From positions 1 to 28,857 of the IMG/VR virus record IMGVR_UViG_3300021375_000119: DNA of 28,857 nt; one strand, written 5' to 3'. Numbering within the stretch: position 1 is the stretch's first letter; each line of letters opens with the position of its first letter. A program made the translations under genes and the position numbers. The notes beneath the pieces are model-generated. The model was not told where the DNA came from and ran no database searches. It saw only the letters and a list, made by a program, of their open reading frames with translations. Origin of the DNA: a virus. Below are positions 15,717 through 22,920 of the stretch, piece after piece.

Positions 15717-16294
15717 TGGCAGATAAGGAAATAAAACAACTAGGACTAATACCAGCAAACGACATTAGAGTAAACACAGCAATTGCTCCGTTCAAAGATG
15801 AAATGTTAAAAGAACACGGCTTTGAAAGTAGAGCTGAGGTTTCTAAAGCAATGTTTATGTGTATGAAAAAATACGGTGGTGTAGGTCTTACCTGTAATCA
15901 AGCAGGTCTTCCTTTTAGAATGTTTGTAATGGGTAATCATTTATCACTAAACAATGGTGAAAAGTATGCTTGTTGGAATCCTAGAATTGTAGCAACCTCT
16001 GAACAGACATTATTAGGTCAAGAGGGTTGTTTAACATTTCCATACCTATTTTTAAAGATTGATAGACCACGTACTATCAATGTAGAATATGAAGATGATG
16101 ATGGTAAATTAATTAAGAAAGAATTTACAGACCTGTTCTCCCGAATCTATCAACACGAATTTGACCACACAATGGGTATTACATTTGTTGAAAAGGTATC
16201 AAAACTCAAATTTGATATGGCCAGAAAGAAGGCTGAGAAAGCATATAAACGTGACCTCCGAATAGCAGAATTAGAAAAATCTAATAAGGCTTGA
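15716..16294 (+). CDS. def: Peptide deformylase
   Basis: A 192-aa protein with all three deformylase motifs: GVGLTCNQ (55-62), EGCLT (103-107, metal ligand Cys105), and QHEFDH (146-151, ligands His147 and His151, catalytic Glu148). The enzyme removes the formyl group from nascent proteins at the ribosome exit. Compared with host enzymes it has extra N-terminal residues and a basic helical C-terminus (ARKKAEKAYKRDLRIAELEK) that may bind the ribosome. The start overlaps the gp46 stop (TAATG). Marine phage deformylases are well known; the phage bS21 encoded at 22.7 kb is a second ribosome-directed gene. Confidence 0.9.
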   Translation: MADKEIKQLGLIPANDIRVNTAIAPFKDEMLKEHGFESRAEVSKAMFMCMKKYGGVGLTCNQAGLPFRMFVMGNHLSLNNGEKYACWNPRIVATSEQTLLGQEGCLTFPYLFLKIDRPRTINVEYEDDDGKLIKKEFTDLFSRIYQHEFDHTMGITFVEKVSKLKFDMARKKAEKAYKRDLRIAELEKSNKA

Positions 16295-16319
16295 CATTTC
16301 TAATAATTTAATATAGAAT
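16291..16319 (+). promoter_or_regulatory. Sigma70-type promoter for the DruA-like gene
   Basis: TTGACA (16291-16296, perfect), 17-nt spacer, TAGAAT (16314-16319, 5 of 6). The -35 element overlaps the end of the deformylase gene. The predicted start is about 16326, giving a ~23-nt leader with AAAGAGA before ATG 16349. Confidence 0.78.
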
Positions 16320-16348
16320 GAATATATTAATAATTGAGAAAGAGAACT

Positions 16349-17647
16349 ATGGGTTATTCGTGGAAAAAAGGTATGTCTGTTGACGACCAATGGCAAAGTT
16401 GGCAAGATAATACAGACTTATCTAAAATACCAGATATTGATACAGATACATTAAAAGAGACAATCATAAAAGATTTGACCTTTGTATCTGCTATGACAGT
16501 ACAAGAGTATACCCTTTATCAAAAATTTCAAGAAGTAAAATTTAGATACCCTACAACAGAAACAAACAGTTTCTTTGATGATAAACCTGCTATGTTAAGA
16601 CCAGACCAGGCGACTGTTATACAAGAAGTTAAAAACAATTTTTGGTTGCCTGAAGACCCCGAAGAATATTTAGAATTACAACCTGAATTAATATGGACAG
16701 ATGGTGCAGATGTTACCTCACATACAAATGCCAAAGGTTCTGAAATTTGGAATGCATTGAGAACATTTTTATCTACAATGAAAAACAATAGTAATATTGG
16801 TAGAAATCTTAACTTTCTAATTAGAGACAAAGTTACCAAGAAGTATCTTGGTGTCACTTGTATGAGTAGTGACTTTTTAGACCTTACACCTAGAGACAAT
16901 TATATTGGTTGGGAAAGAGAAGCCAAGACACAAAGAATGATTAATCATACTTGTATCGGGTCTACAATTGTACCAATTCAACCTTTAGGGTACAACCTGG
17001 TAGGTGGCAAACTACTGGCACTTTTATGCCTATCAGATACAGTTGAAAAAACCTGGGAACACCAATATAAAGACAAATTAGTAGGTGTAACCACAACAAG
17101 CCTATATGGTAAGACTAAAGTAATACCATTATCACAATATGATAGACTAAAAAACTGGAAGAAAATGGGTTGGACTGCCGGTTCAGTTTCATATGAGCCT
17201 GAAAAAACAACCAATACTATGATACAACAATGGTTAATGAAGAACCACACATATAAATTCTTTGAGTGGTATGTTGCTAAAAAAGATAGTGGTCAACCTC
17301 ATAAAAGAGACCATAGAAATAGAAGTAGAGCATTCACATATAGTAAACTAGGTATTGATAAGAAATTACAAAAGTCTGAACACGCTAGAGGTATCTACTT
17401 TGGTGAATTATATGAAAATACTAATGAATTTTTAAGAGAAGAGATTAAAGAAGATAAATTGATTAGAAAATTTGATAATTCAGTAGAAGCATTGACAGAA
17501 TTATGGAAGACCAAGTATGCCAAGAAGAGATTAAACAGTTTAAAGAAACAAGATAGAGTTTCAAAAGAGACCCATTTCTATGATGATATAATCTATTTGA
17601 ATTGGGAAGAGTGTAAAGCAAAATATCTTGCTGATGTAGGCAGATAA
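16349..17647 (+). CDS. DUF4338/DruA-like protein
   Basis: I use ATG 16349 rather than the upstream TTG because AAAGAGA lies just before it (432 aa). Residues ~145-290 follow the motif order of DUF4338, the family of DruA from the Druantia antiphage system: LNFLIRD, then LGVTCMSSD, RDNYIGW, a NxxxxLxxP-like CIGSTIVPIQPLGYNLVGGK segment, a W-x4-YKDKLVGVTTTSLYG segment (compare W-x3-YG-x3-LLETFVD), and NWKKMGWTAGS. N- and C-terminal regions are unassigned; the C-terminus is basic. The biochemical function of this family is unknown. Recognition is by motif order only, so moderate confidence in the family. It stands alone under its own host-type promoter. Confidence 0.55.
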   Translation: MGYSWKKGMSVDDQWQSWQDNTDLSKIPDIDTDTLKETIIKDLTFVSAMTVQEYTLYQKFQEVKFRYPTTETNSFFDDKPAMLRPDQATVIQEVKNNFWLPEDPEEYLELQPELIWTDGADVTSHTNAKGSEIWNALRTFLSTMKNNSNIGRNLNFLIRDKVTKKYLGVTCMSSDFLDLTPRDNYIGWEREAKTQRMINHTCIGSTIVPIQPLGYNLVGGKLLALLCLSDTVEKTWEHQYKDKLVGVTTTSLYGKTKVIPLSQYDRLKNWKKMGWTAGSVSYEPEKTTNTMIQQWLMKNHTYKFFEWYVAKKDSGQPHKRDHRNRSRAFTYSKLGIDKKLQKSEHARGIYFGELYENTNEFLREEIKEDKLIRKFDNSVEALTELWKTKYAKKRLNSLKKQDRVSKETHFYDDIIYLNWEECKAKYLADVGR

Positions 17648-17671
17648 ATTAACAACTTTCAAAAAAGGGAA

Positions 17672-17679
17672 TATAAATA
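17672..17679 (+). promoter_or_regulatory. Late-promoter-like TATAAATA next to the mazG start
   Basis: An exact consensus box ending 3 nt before the ATG. Transcription from it would start inside the coding sequence, so it may be fortuitous, or drive the downstream overlapping gene. Confidence 0.35.
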
Positions 17680-17682
17680 AAA

Positions 17683-18009
17683 ATGAATTCATTTGACGAA
17701 TATCAAAAATTAGCTAAGTCAACAGCAATTTACGACAAGAAACACGCTGTATTATATCCAGCTCTAGGCCTTGCCGGTGAAGCAGGCGAAGTAGCGAACA
17801 AAGTAAAGAAACTATTAAGAGACGGATATGAGAACAATAAGGATTATCGTGAAGCGTTATCCTCTGAAATTGGCGATTGCCTTTGGTATATCAGTATATT
17901 GGCTGATGATATTGGGTTTAAGCTTTCCGACATTGCTAACAATAATATCGTAAAACTAAAAGACAGACAGGCAAGAGGCGTAATTGGTGGCTCTGGTGAC
18001 AACAGATGA
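17683..18009 (+). CDS. mazG: MazG-like nucleotide pyrophosphohydrolase
   Basis: A 108-aa all-alpha NTP pyrophosphatase. The metal-binding pattern E-x2-E ... E-x2-D is visible as Glu33/Glu36 in GEAGEVANKVKK and Glu62/Asp65 in EIGDCLWYI. Enzymes of this family hydrolyse non-canonical or canonical dNTPs, and in phages are thought to shape the nucleotide pool. The length is that of a single MazG domain. The stop codon overlaps the next start (ATGA). The ribosome site is weak (GGGA about 14 nt upstream). Confidence 0.88.
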   Translation: MNSFDEYQKLAKSTAIYDKKHAVLYPALGLAGEAGEVANKVKKLLRDGYENNKDYREALSSEIGDCLWYISILADDIGFKLSDIANNNIVKLKDRQARGVIGGSGDNR

Positions 18010-18785
18010 AACACAGAGTCGTAATCGCAACAGGTGGATTTGACCCCTTACATTCAGGACATTTAGAATACTTAAAGTGTGCCAAAGCACTAGGTGAGGT
18101 ATTGATTGTAGGTCTGAATTCAGATGAGTGGTTGACTAGAAAAAAAGGTAAATCTTTTTTACCATTCTACGAGAGAAGAGAAGTCTTATTTAATCTAAAA
18201 TCGGTAGACAATGTTATTAATTTTGATGACTATGACGATACGGCTATTGACGCAATTCTAAAAGTAAAGAAGTTTTATCCACTAGCAGATATTATATTTG
18301 CAAATGGTGGAGATAGAAACAATGACAATATACCAGAGATTGAATACTTTAAAAGTGATGATTGGATTAAATTTGAATCTGCTGTAGGTGGTTCTACCAA
18401 ATCTAACTCATCATCTAACATACTTGAAAATTGGGTCACCAGTACAACGGAGAGAGATTGGGGTCACTATAAAGTATTACATAATGATAGTGGCATTGTA
18501 AAAGTAAAAGAGTTAATTGTTGAACCTGGTAAGTCCTTATCAATGCAGAAACATCAAGAAAGAGCTGAACATTGGTTCATTTCAAGTGGTAAGGCTACTG
18601 TTTATACACTTGGTGACGGTGCAGATAAACGAGAAGACTTGCTTGGAACGTTTAAAATGTTTGATAATTTACATATTAACAGAGAACAATGGCATAGACT
18701 TGCAAATGAGACTAGCGAATCGTTGCGAATCGTTGAAATCCAATATGGTTCCAGCACAAGGGAAGACGATATTATACGAAAATAG
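18006..18785 (+). CDS. Nucleotidyltransferase-cupin fusion, sugar-nucleotide type
   Basis: A 259-aa two-domain protein. Residues 1-~140 form a cytidylyltransferase-like domain with GGFDPLHSGHLEYL (HxGH motif) and later GGDRNN and GGSTKSNSSS, like the adenylyltransferase half of heptose synthase HldE/RfaE. Residues ~150-259 match the cupin of type II mannose-6-phosphate isomerases: WGHYKVL, KELIVEPGKSLSMQKHQERA, EHWFISSGKA, and IVEIQYGSSTREDDIIRK. The likely role is making or modifying an activated sugar for surface glycan or another glycoconjugate. Fusion of these two particular domains is unusual. Co-translated with mazG through ATGA. Confidence 0.82.
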   Translation: MKHRVVIATGGFDPLHSGHLEYLKCAKALGEVLIVGLNSDEWLTRKKGKSFLPFYERREVLFNLKSVDNVINFDDYDDTAIDAILKVKKFYPLADIIFANGGDRNNDNIPEIEYFKSDDWIKFESAVGGSTKSNSSSNILENWVTSTTERDWGHYKVLHNDSGIVKVKELIVEPGKSLSMQKHQERAEHWFISSGKATVYTLGDGADKREDLLGTFKMFDNLHINREQWHRLANETSESLRIVEIQYGSSTREDDIIRK

Positions 18786-18817
18786 AACAAAAGTAGAACA
18801 CTATCAAGTCGGTAATC

Positions 18818-18830
18818 GTTACCTGGTAAC
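18818..18830. promoter_or_regulatory. Operator-like inverted repeat upstream of the VWA-gene promoter
   Basis: GTTACC-T-GGTAAC, a perfect 6-bp inverted repeat around one base, 23 nt upstream of the -35 element at 18854. The right half continues as the repeat CCTGGTAACAAAAAAA (18822-18837), which recurs at 21190-21205 upstream of the next gene, where the left arm is degenerate (TTGCC). Confidence 0.5.
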
Positions 18831-18837
18831 AAAAAAA
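18822..18837 (+). repeat. 16-nt direct repeat upstream of the VWA gene (copy 1)
   Basis: CCTGGTAACAAAAAAA, identical to 21190-21205. Both copies lie 15-25 nt upstream of a -35 element, so it is a promoter-associated repeat. Confidence 0.7.
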
Positions 18838-18853
18838 ATAATTAATTTAACGC

Positions 18854-18882
18854 TTGACTTTCATAAAAAACTCCTGTAGGAT
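18854..18882 (+). promoter_or_regulatory. Sigma70-type promoter for the VWA gene
   Basis: TTGACT (18854-18859), 17-nt spacer, TAGGAT (18877-18882). The predicted start near 18889 lies just before ATG 18892 and leaves a short leader to ATG 18910. The -10 hexamer and following ATA are the same as in the next gene's promoter. Confidence 0.72.
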
Positions 18883-18909
18883 ATATACATAATGAAAAAG
18901 GACGACACT

Positions 18910-21171
18910 ATGATAAATCTTGATGTAAAGGGCTACCTAGCCAAACTAATCGCTACAGAGAATATAATAATTCAACACAACAAAGTATCAACTGCCTCTT
19001 TTGATGTAAAAGATAGAGTGCTTACATTGCCTATCTTTAAAGAACAAAGTGGTGATGTATATGATATGTTAATTGCTCACGAATGTGCTCACGCTTTATA
19101 TACACCATATAAAGAATGGGAAGGCATTACTGACCCCGAGTTAAGAGCATATGTAAATGTGTTAGAAGATACAAGAATAGACAAATTAATTCAAGCAAAA
19201 TACCCTGGTATTGTTAAAAACTATATGAATGGTTTTGACATACTTGAAACTAAAAATTTCTTTGGTCTTATGGGTAAAGACATTAATAAAGAACTAATGA
19301 TTATTGACAAAATTAATTTAAGAAGTAAATCTCTTAACAGGCTCCCTTTTGTTTTTGGTGATGTTGATAATAAATGGTTGGCTAAAGTTGATAAGATTGT
19401 TACCTTTGAAGATACAATTACTTTAGCCAAAGAATTACTTAAATTTCAAAAAGACCAAGTAGAGGAACTTAAAAAGTTACCTGACTTTGATAATTTAGAA
19501 ATTGTTAAATCATACAATCTAGGAAAAGATGAGTTTGATTTTGATGATGAAGAAGACATTGAAGAGAATACGGACAGAGGTGATGAAGCTAATGATTTTA
19601 ATAATTTTGGTGATGAGCAAGCTGATGATGAAAAACCAGCAGAGCAAGACGGCGAATCAAATAACGTAGAAGAAGACAAAAAGTCTGATGAGAATGGTAA
19701 AGAAGCTGCTACTCACTATGGTCCTGGTTCAGGTGGTGATAGTGAGTCTGATAAACTATTAAGAGCTGTGACTCAAGATTCATTTGATAATAAAAAAGAA
19801 CAATTGTTAGATGATAAAGTTAAAGGTCTTATATATGGTAATATTCCAGAGCCATCATTTCAAGATGGTTTGACTTCTTATAAAGATTTCTTAAAAGCTT
19901 TTGATAAACTAAAAGTAGAATCTAAAAAATATGGTACAGATGTTGTTAAGTATGATACTTGGTTACAAGAAAAATACAAAAAGTTTCTTAAAGATAACAA
20001 GAAAACTGTTTCATATCTTGTAAAAGAATTTGAAATGAAGAAAGCTGCAACTGCTTATAAGAGAGCAAGTACAGATAAAACTGGTATTATTGACCCATTG
20101 AAATTACCTAATTACAAACATAGTGATGACATCTTTAAAAGATTGACAGTTATTCCTGATGGTAAAAACCACGGTATGATTATGTTGCTTGATTGGTCAG
20201 GTTCTATGAGTGATGTATTGAATCAAACTATACACCAATTAATTAACTTGGTAGAGTTTGTTAGAAGAGTTAATATACCTTTTGAAGTTTACTTCTTTAC
20301 TAGTGAAAGAAAATATGCAAGTGAGCATTCGAATTATGACAAATCATTCAACCATAAAAATGGTGATTGGTATTTTGAAAACTTTAATTTAGTTAATTGT
20401 GCTAGTCACAAAATGACTAAAAGACAATTAGACGCCTCTATGATGTATATGTTTCATATGGGCGAATACTATTCATCTAATTATGGTAGATATAATCCTA
20501 GAATTCCTTATGACTATAAGCCTTCTTGTTATGGTTTACCTAGAGAATTTAATCTTGGTAATACACCTTTGAATGAAGCACTTATATATCTTAATAAGTT
20601 GGTACCAATGTTCAAAAAGAAATATGGTATTGAGATTATGACACTAATCACATTAACAGATGGTGGCGCTAACGGTATTAGAGGTAGAGTTAAAGGTTCA
20701 GAGGGTGATGAATACGGTAGTGATTGGCATAAAACAAAAGTTTATAATATTGGTAAAAAAAGATTGCAACAATCACCTCATTCTGATGGTGAAAATCTAA
20801 CAGCAATGTTATTAAATCATATTAAATCTGAGCACAATGTAAATGTTATTGGTTTCTTTCTTCTAAAAAGAATTAGAAAGTGGGACCTAGAGAGAATGTG
20901 TGCTGGTAAAACATATCTTGATAGAGAAAAAGAATACAATCAGATGAGAAAGCAGATGACAAAAGAAAAAGCAGTTGCTGTTGACAAACCTGGTTATAAC
21001 AAATACTTTATCTTAAATGGTAAAACTATGGATGTTAAAAACTTTTCAATGGCTGACGCTACTGTTAAGAAAGGTACTTCAAGTGAATTAAAAAGAATCT
21101 TTGCTGGTTCTATGAAAGACCGAATCACTTCAAGAGTAGTTTTAAACAAATTCATTCAGGAGGTTGCATAG
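18910..21171 (+). CDS. VWA-domain protein with metallopeptidase-like N-terminus (CobT-like)
   Basis: I prefer ATG 18910 (AAAAGGA, 8-nt gap) to ATG 18892, which lies at the predicted transcript start; this gives 753 aa. Residues 52-90 contain AHECAHALYT with an HExxH zinc motif (His57, Glu58, His61) and NVLEDTRID, a metallopeptidase-like domain. Residues ~205-285 are an Asp/Glu-rich linker. The VWA domain has a full MIDAS start DWSGSMSD (Asp428, Ser430, Ser432) and TDGGANG (Asp584). This layout matches CobT of cobaltochelatase and VWA partners of MoxR ATPases. The CobS/MoxR-like AAA+ gene follows. The function in the phage is unknown; a chaperone or metal-insertion complex is plausible. Confidence 0.85.
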   Translation: MINLDVKGYLAKLIATENIIIQHNKVSTASFDVKDRVLTLPIFKEQSGDVYDMLIAHECAHALYTPYKEWEGITDPELRAYVNVLEDTRIDKLIQAKYPGIVKNYMNGFDILETKNFFGLMGKDINKELMIIDKINLRSKSLNRLPFVFGDVDNKWLAKVDKIVTFEDTITLAKELLKFQKDQVEELKKLPDFDNLEIVKSYNLGKDEFDFDDEEDIEENTDRGDEANDFNNFGDEQADDEKPAEQDGESNNVEEDKKSDENGKEAATHYGPGSGGDSESDKLLRAVTQDSFDNKKEQLLDDKVKGLIYGNIPEPSFQDGLTSYKDFLKAFDKLKVESKKYGTDVVKYDTWLQEKYKKFLKDNKKTVSYLVKEFEMKKAATAYKRASTDKTGIIDPLKLPNYKHSDDIFKRLTVIPDGKNHGMIMLLDWSGSMSDVLNQTIHQLINLVEFVRRVNIPFEVYFFTSERKYASEHSNYDKSFNHKNGDWYFENFNLVNCASHKMTKRQLDASMMYMFHMGEYYSSNYGRYNPRIPYDYKPSCYGLPREFNLGNTPLNEALIYLNKLVPMFKKKYGIEIMTLITLTDGGANGIRGRVKGSEGDEYGSDWHKTKVYNIGKKRLQQSPHSDGENLTAMLLNHIKSEHNVNVIGFFLLKRIRKWDLERMCAGKTYLDREKEYNQMRKQMTKEKAVAVDKPGYNKYFILNGKTMDVKNFSMADATVKKGTSSELKRIFAGSMKDRITSRVVLNKFIQEVA

Positions 21172-21189
21172 ATGGTTCCACAACCATTG

Positions 21190-21205
21190 CCTGGTAACAA
21201 AAAAA
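21190..21205 (+). repeat. 16-nt direct repeat upstream of the AAA+ gene (copy 2)
   Basis: CCTGGTAACAAAAAAA, identical to 18822-18837. It starts 19 nt after the VWA stop codon and ends 7 nt before the -35 hexamer. Confidence 0.7.
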
Positions 21206-21212
21206 TAAAGGG

Positions 21213-21241
21213 TTGCCAAATGCTAATTTCTATGATAGGAT
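21213..21241 (+). promoter_or_regulatory. Sigma70-type promoter for the AAA+ gene
   Basis: TTGCCA (21213-21218), 17-nt spacer, TAGGAT (21236-21241), followed by ATA. Spacing and -10 are the same as in the VWA promoter, so the two genes are probably expressed at the same time from separate promoters. Confidence 0.72.
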
Positions 21242-21284
21242 ATACGTATAATAAATAATGAAAACTGTGAAAGGACATTACACT

Positions 21285-22484
21285 ATGTTAAATACGAAAC
21301 AACAAGAGTTTGTAGACCACGCCGTTAAAAAGTTTGGCACAAACGAATTAACTGTTATGCAACTTAAAGAAGCCAACAAAAAGTTTGGTTGTAAGTATGC
21401 ACCACAATGGTTAATCAAGAACTCTGACTACAAAGTTGGTAAGTCAATGTTCAAACTACCTACTGAAAACGATACAACTGCTGTAAGCAAAGTCGGTGAG
21501 ACCGAGAATGTTTTACCAGTTGAGAAGACTAATACTGAAGCCGCTTATGTTGTTTCATCATTAGTTGGTAACATTGTTCCTAAAAAGGATCCTGTGTTCG
21601 TTTCATTTGGTAATTATCCAGATTTAAAATCAATTGTAAAATCTAATATGTTTTATCCTGTATTCATTACAGGTCTATCTGGTAACGGTAAGACTATGGG
21701 TGTGACCCAAGCTTGTGCCGAATCAAAGAAAGAACTTATTAGAGTTAACATTACTATTGAAACAGATGAAGATGACCTTTTAGGTGGTTACAGACTTAAA
21801 GATGGTCAAACTGTTTGGCAAAATGGTCCTGTTATCGAGGCGATGGAGAGAGGTGCATTATTACTTCTTGATGAGATTGACCTTGCTTCTAACAAGATTA
21901 TGTGTTTACAACCGATACTTGAAGGTTCAGGTGTTTATGTTAAGAAGATTAACAAGTTTGTAAAACCTGCTAATGGTTTCAATGTTGTTGCTACTGCCAA
22001 TACAAAAGGTCAAGGTAGTGATGACGGTAAATTTATAGGTACTAACGTACTTAACGAGGCGTTCTTGGAAAGATTTCCAATTACCTTTGAGCAAAAGTAT
22101 CCTACTGCTAAGATTGAAGAAAAAATCCTAGTTGGTACTCTTGCCAAGTCTGGTAAAAAAGACGCTGACTTTTGTAAGAAGTTGGTAACTTGGGCTGATG
22201 TAATCAGAAAAACCTACTTTGATGGTGGTGTTGATGAGATTATTTCAACGAGAAGATTAGTCCACATTATTCAAGCCTATACAATCTTTAATAGCAAAGT
22301 AAAAGCGATTGAAGTTTGTACGAATAGATTTGATGATGATACAAAGAATTCGTTTATGGAGTTATACACCAAGGTTGACGCTGGCGCTTCTGCTGAGCAG
22401 ATTGCCGAACAGAATCGACAGAGTGAAATAGCTGCTCAAACGGATGAGGACGATAATTCCTCGGATGACGCTGACGTTATCTAA
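21285..22484 (+). CDS. cobS: CobS/MoxR-like AAA+ ATPase
   Basis: I prefer ATG 21285 (AAAGGA upstream, in the same AAGGA...ACACTATG context as the VWA gene) to ATG 21258; 399 aa. A helical N-terminal region (1-~60) precedes the ATPase core: Walker A GLSGNGKT (130-137), DDLLGGYRL (~163-171), Walker B LLLLDEID (192-199), sensor 1 ATANTKGQGSDDGKFIGT (236-253) and arginine region FLERF (260-264). The last ~25 residues are acidic. Marine phages carry related genes annotated cobS, the AAA+ subunit of aerobic cobaltochelatase. No cobN-like gene is in this window. With the VWA protein upstream it most likely forms an ATPase-adaptor complex. Confidence 0.87.
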   Translation: MLNTKQQEFVDHAVKKFGTNELTVMQLKEANKKFGCKYAPQWLIKNSDYKVGKSMFKLPTENDTTAVSKVGETENVLPVEKTNTEAAYVVSSLVGNIVPKKDPVFVSFGNYPDLKSIVKSNMFYPVFITGLSGNGKTMGVTQACAESKKELIRVNITIETDEDDLLGGYRLKDGQTVWQNGPVIEAMERGALLLLDEIDLASNKIMCLQPILEGSGVYVKKINKFVKPANGFNVVATANTKGQGSDDGKFIGTNVLNEAFLERFPITFEQKYPTAKIEEKILVGTLAKSGKKDADFCKKLVTWADVIRKTYFDGGVDEIISTRRLVHIIQAYTIFNSKVKAIEVCTNRFDDDTKNSFMELYTKVDAGASAEQIAEQNRQSEIAAQTDEDDNSSDDADVI

Positions 22485-22493
22485 ATTTATATA

Positions 22494-22540
22494 GTGTAAG
22501 TCCTAGTGGTGAGGTGTAGTGGCCTCACCACGTTTTACAC
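22494..22540 (+). terminator. Long hairpin between the AAA+ and small membrane protein genes
   Basis: An outer stem GTGTAA/TTACAC (22494-22499 with 22535-22540) encloses a GC-rich 9-bp stem GTGGTGAGG/CCTCACCAC (22506-22514 with 22523-22531). No T-run follows. It could be a terminator, attenuator or mRNA-stabilising element. The ribosome site of the next small gene begins directly at its 3' foot. Confidence 0.6.
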
Positions 22541-22550
22541 GGAAAGAATT

Positions 22551-22676
22551 ATGTTTGATATAGAACACGGAATATTATTTTTGTTTATAAGCATACCATT
22601 TACTATTGGTGTCTTATATTTAATACTTAATTGTATTGATTCAAACAATGAAAATGATGATGAGGAGAGGAGGTAA
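22551..22676 (+). CDS. 41-aa single-span membrane peptide, unknown
   Basis: A short open frame starting MFDIEHG, then a hydrophobic segment (ILFLFISIPFTIGVLYLIL, residues ~8-26) long enough to cross a membrane, then an acidic tail ending DDEERR. GGAAAG lies 5 nt upstream of the ATG. The last codons (GAG GAG AGG AGG TAA) double as the strong ribosome site of the bS21 gene, which starts 4 nt later. Translation of the two is therefore probably linked. I do not recognise a family; small phage membrane peptides can act as holins, superinfection-exclusion factors or toxins, none of which is shown here. Confidence 0.6.
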   Translation: MFDIEHGILFLFISIPFTIGVLYLILNCIDSNNENDDEERR

Positions 22677-22680
22677 TAAT

Positions 22681-22884
22681 ATGAGTATAACAGTAGAAGT
22701 TAGAGGCGGAAATCTTGAAAAAGCTATGAGAGTGCTAAAGAAAAAAGTACAAAAAGAAGGCATTGTCAAGGAGTTAAGAGCCAAACAATACTATCAAAAG
22801 CCTTCCGAAATCAAAAGAGAGAAGAAAAAAGAGGGTATCAAGAACTTCAAAAAAAAGATGAAGAAACTTGAACAACAAAGATAG
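22681..22884 (+). CDS. rpsU: Ribosomal protein bS21, phage-encoded
   Basis: A 67-aa basic protein with the bS21 pattern: SITVEVRGGNLEKAMRVLKK (residues 2-21), then VKELRAKQYYQKPSEIKREK (residues ~29-48) and a lysine-rich helix KNFKKKMKKLEQQ at the end. Bacterial bS21 (about 70 aa) sits next to the anti-Shine-Dalgarno end of 16S rRNA on the 30S platform and affects start-site choice. Phage bS21 genes are known in marine phages, including those of SAR11. I start at ATG 22681 behind GGAGAGGAGG; the in-frame ATG at 22636 lies inside the membrane peptide gene. Confidence 0.88.
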   Translation: MSITVEVRGGNLEKAMRVLKKKVQKEGIVKELRAKQYYQKPSEIKREKKKEGIKNFKKKMKKLEQQR

Positions 22885-22908
22885 ATTTCCCGCCTGTGCT
22901 TAAATGAT

Positions 22909-22916
22909 GATAAATA
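22909..22916 (+). promoter_or_regulatory. Possible late promoter variant GATAAATA
   Basis: Seven of eight bases match the late consensus, 25 nt after the bS21 stop. A transcript from here would start around 22922, at the beginning of the structured non-coding region. Confidence 0.35.
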
Positions 22917-22920
22917 TGGT

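Noticed and set aside
18517-18879. 120-codon + strand frame overlapping the nucleotidyltransferase-cupin gene
   Set aside because: It is an out-of-frame shadow of a well supported domain and runs into the promoter region.
18892-18909. Upstream ATG start for the VWA gene (and ATG 21258 for the AAA+ gene)
   Set aside because: The VWA upstream ATG lies about 3 nt after the predicted transcript start, and neither upstream ATG has a clear ribosome site, while both downstream ATGs have AAGGA at good spacing in the same context.
21172-21258. 28-codon frame after the VWA gene with AGGAGG 8 nt upstream
   Set aside because: It runs through the 16-nt repeat and promoter of the AAA+ gene, and its composition is explained by those elements; AGGAGG is also coding sequence of the VWA gene.
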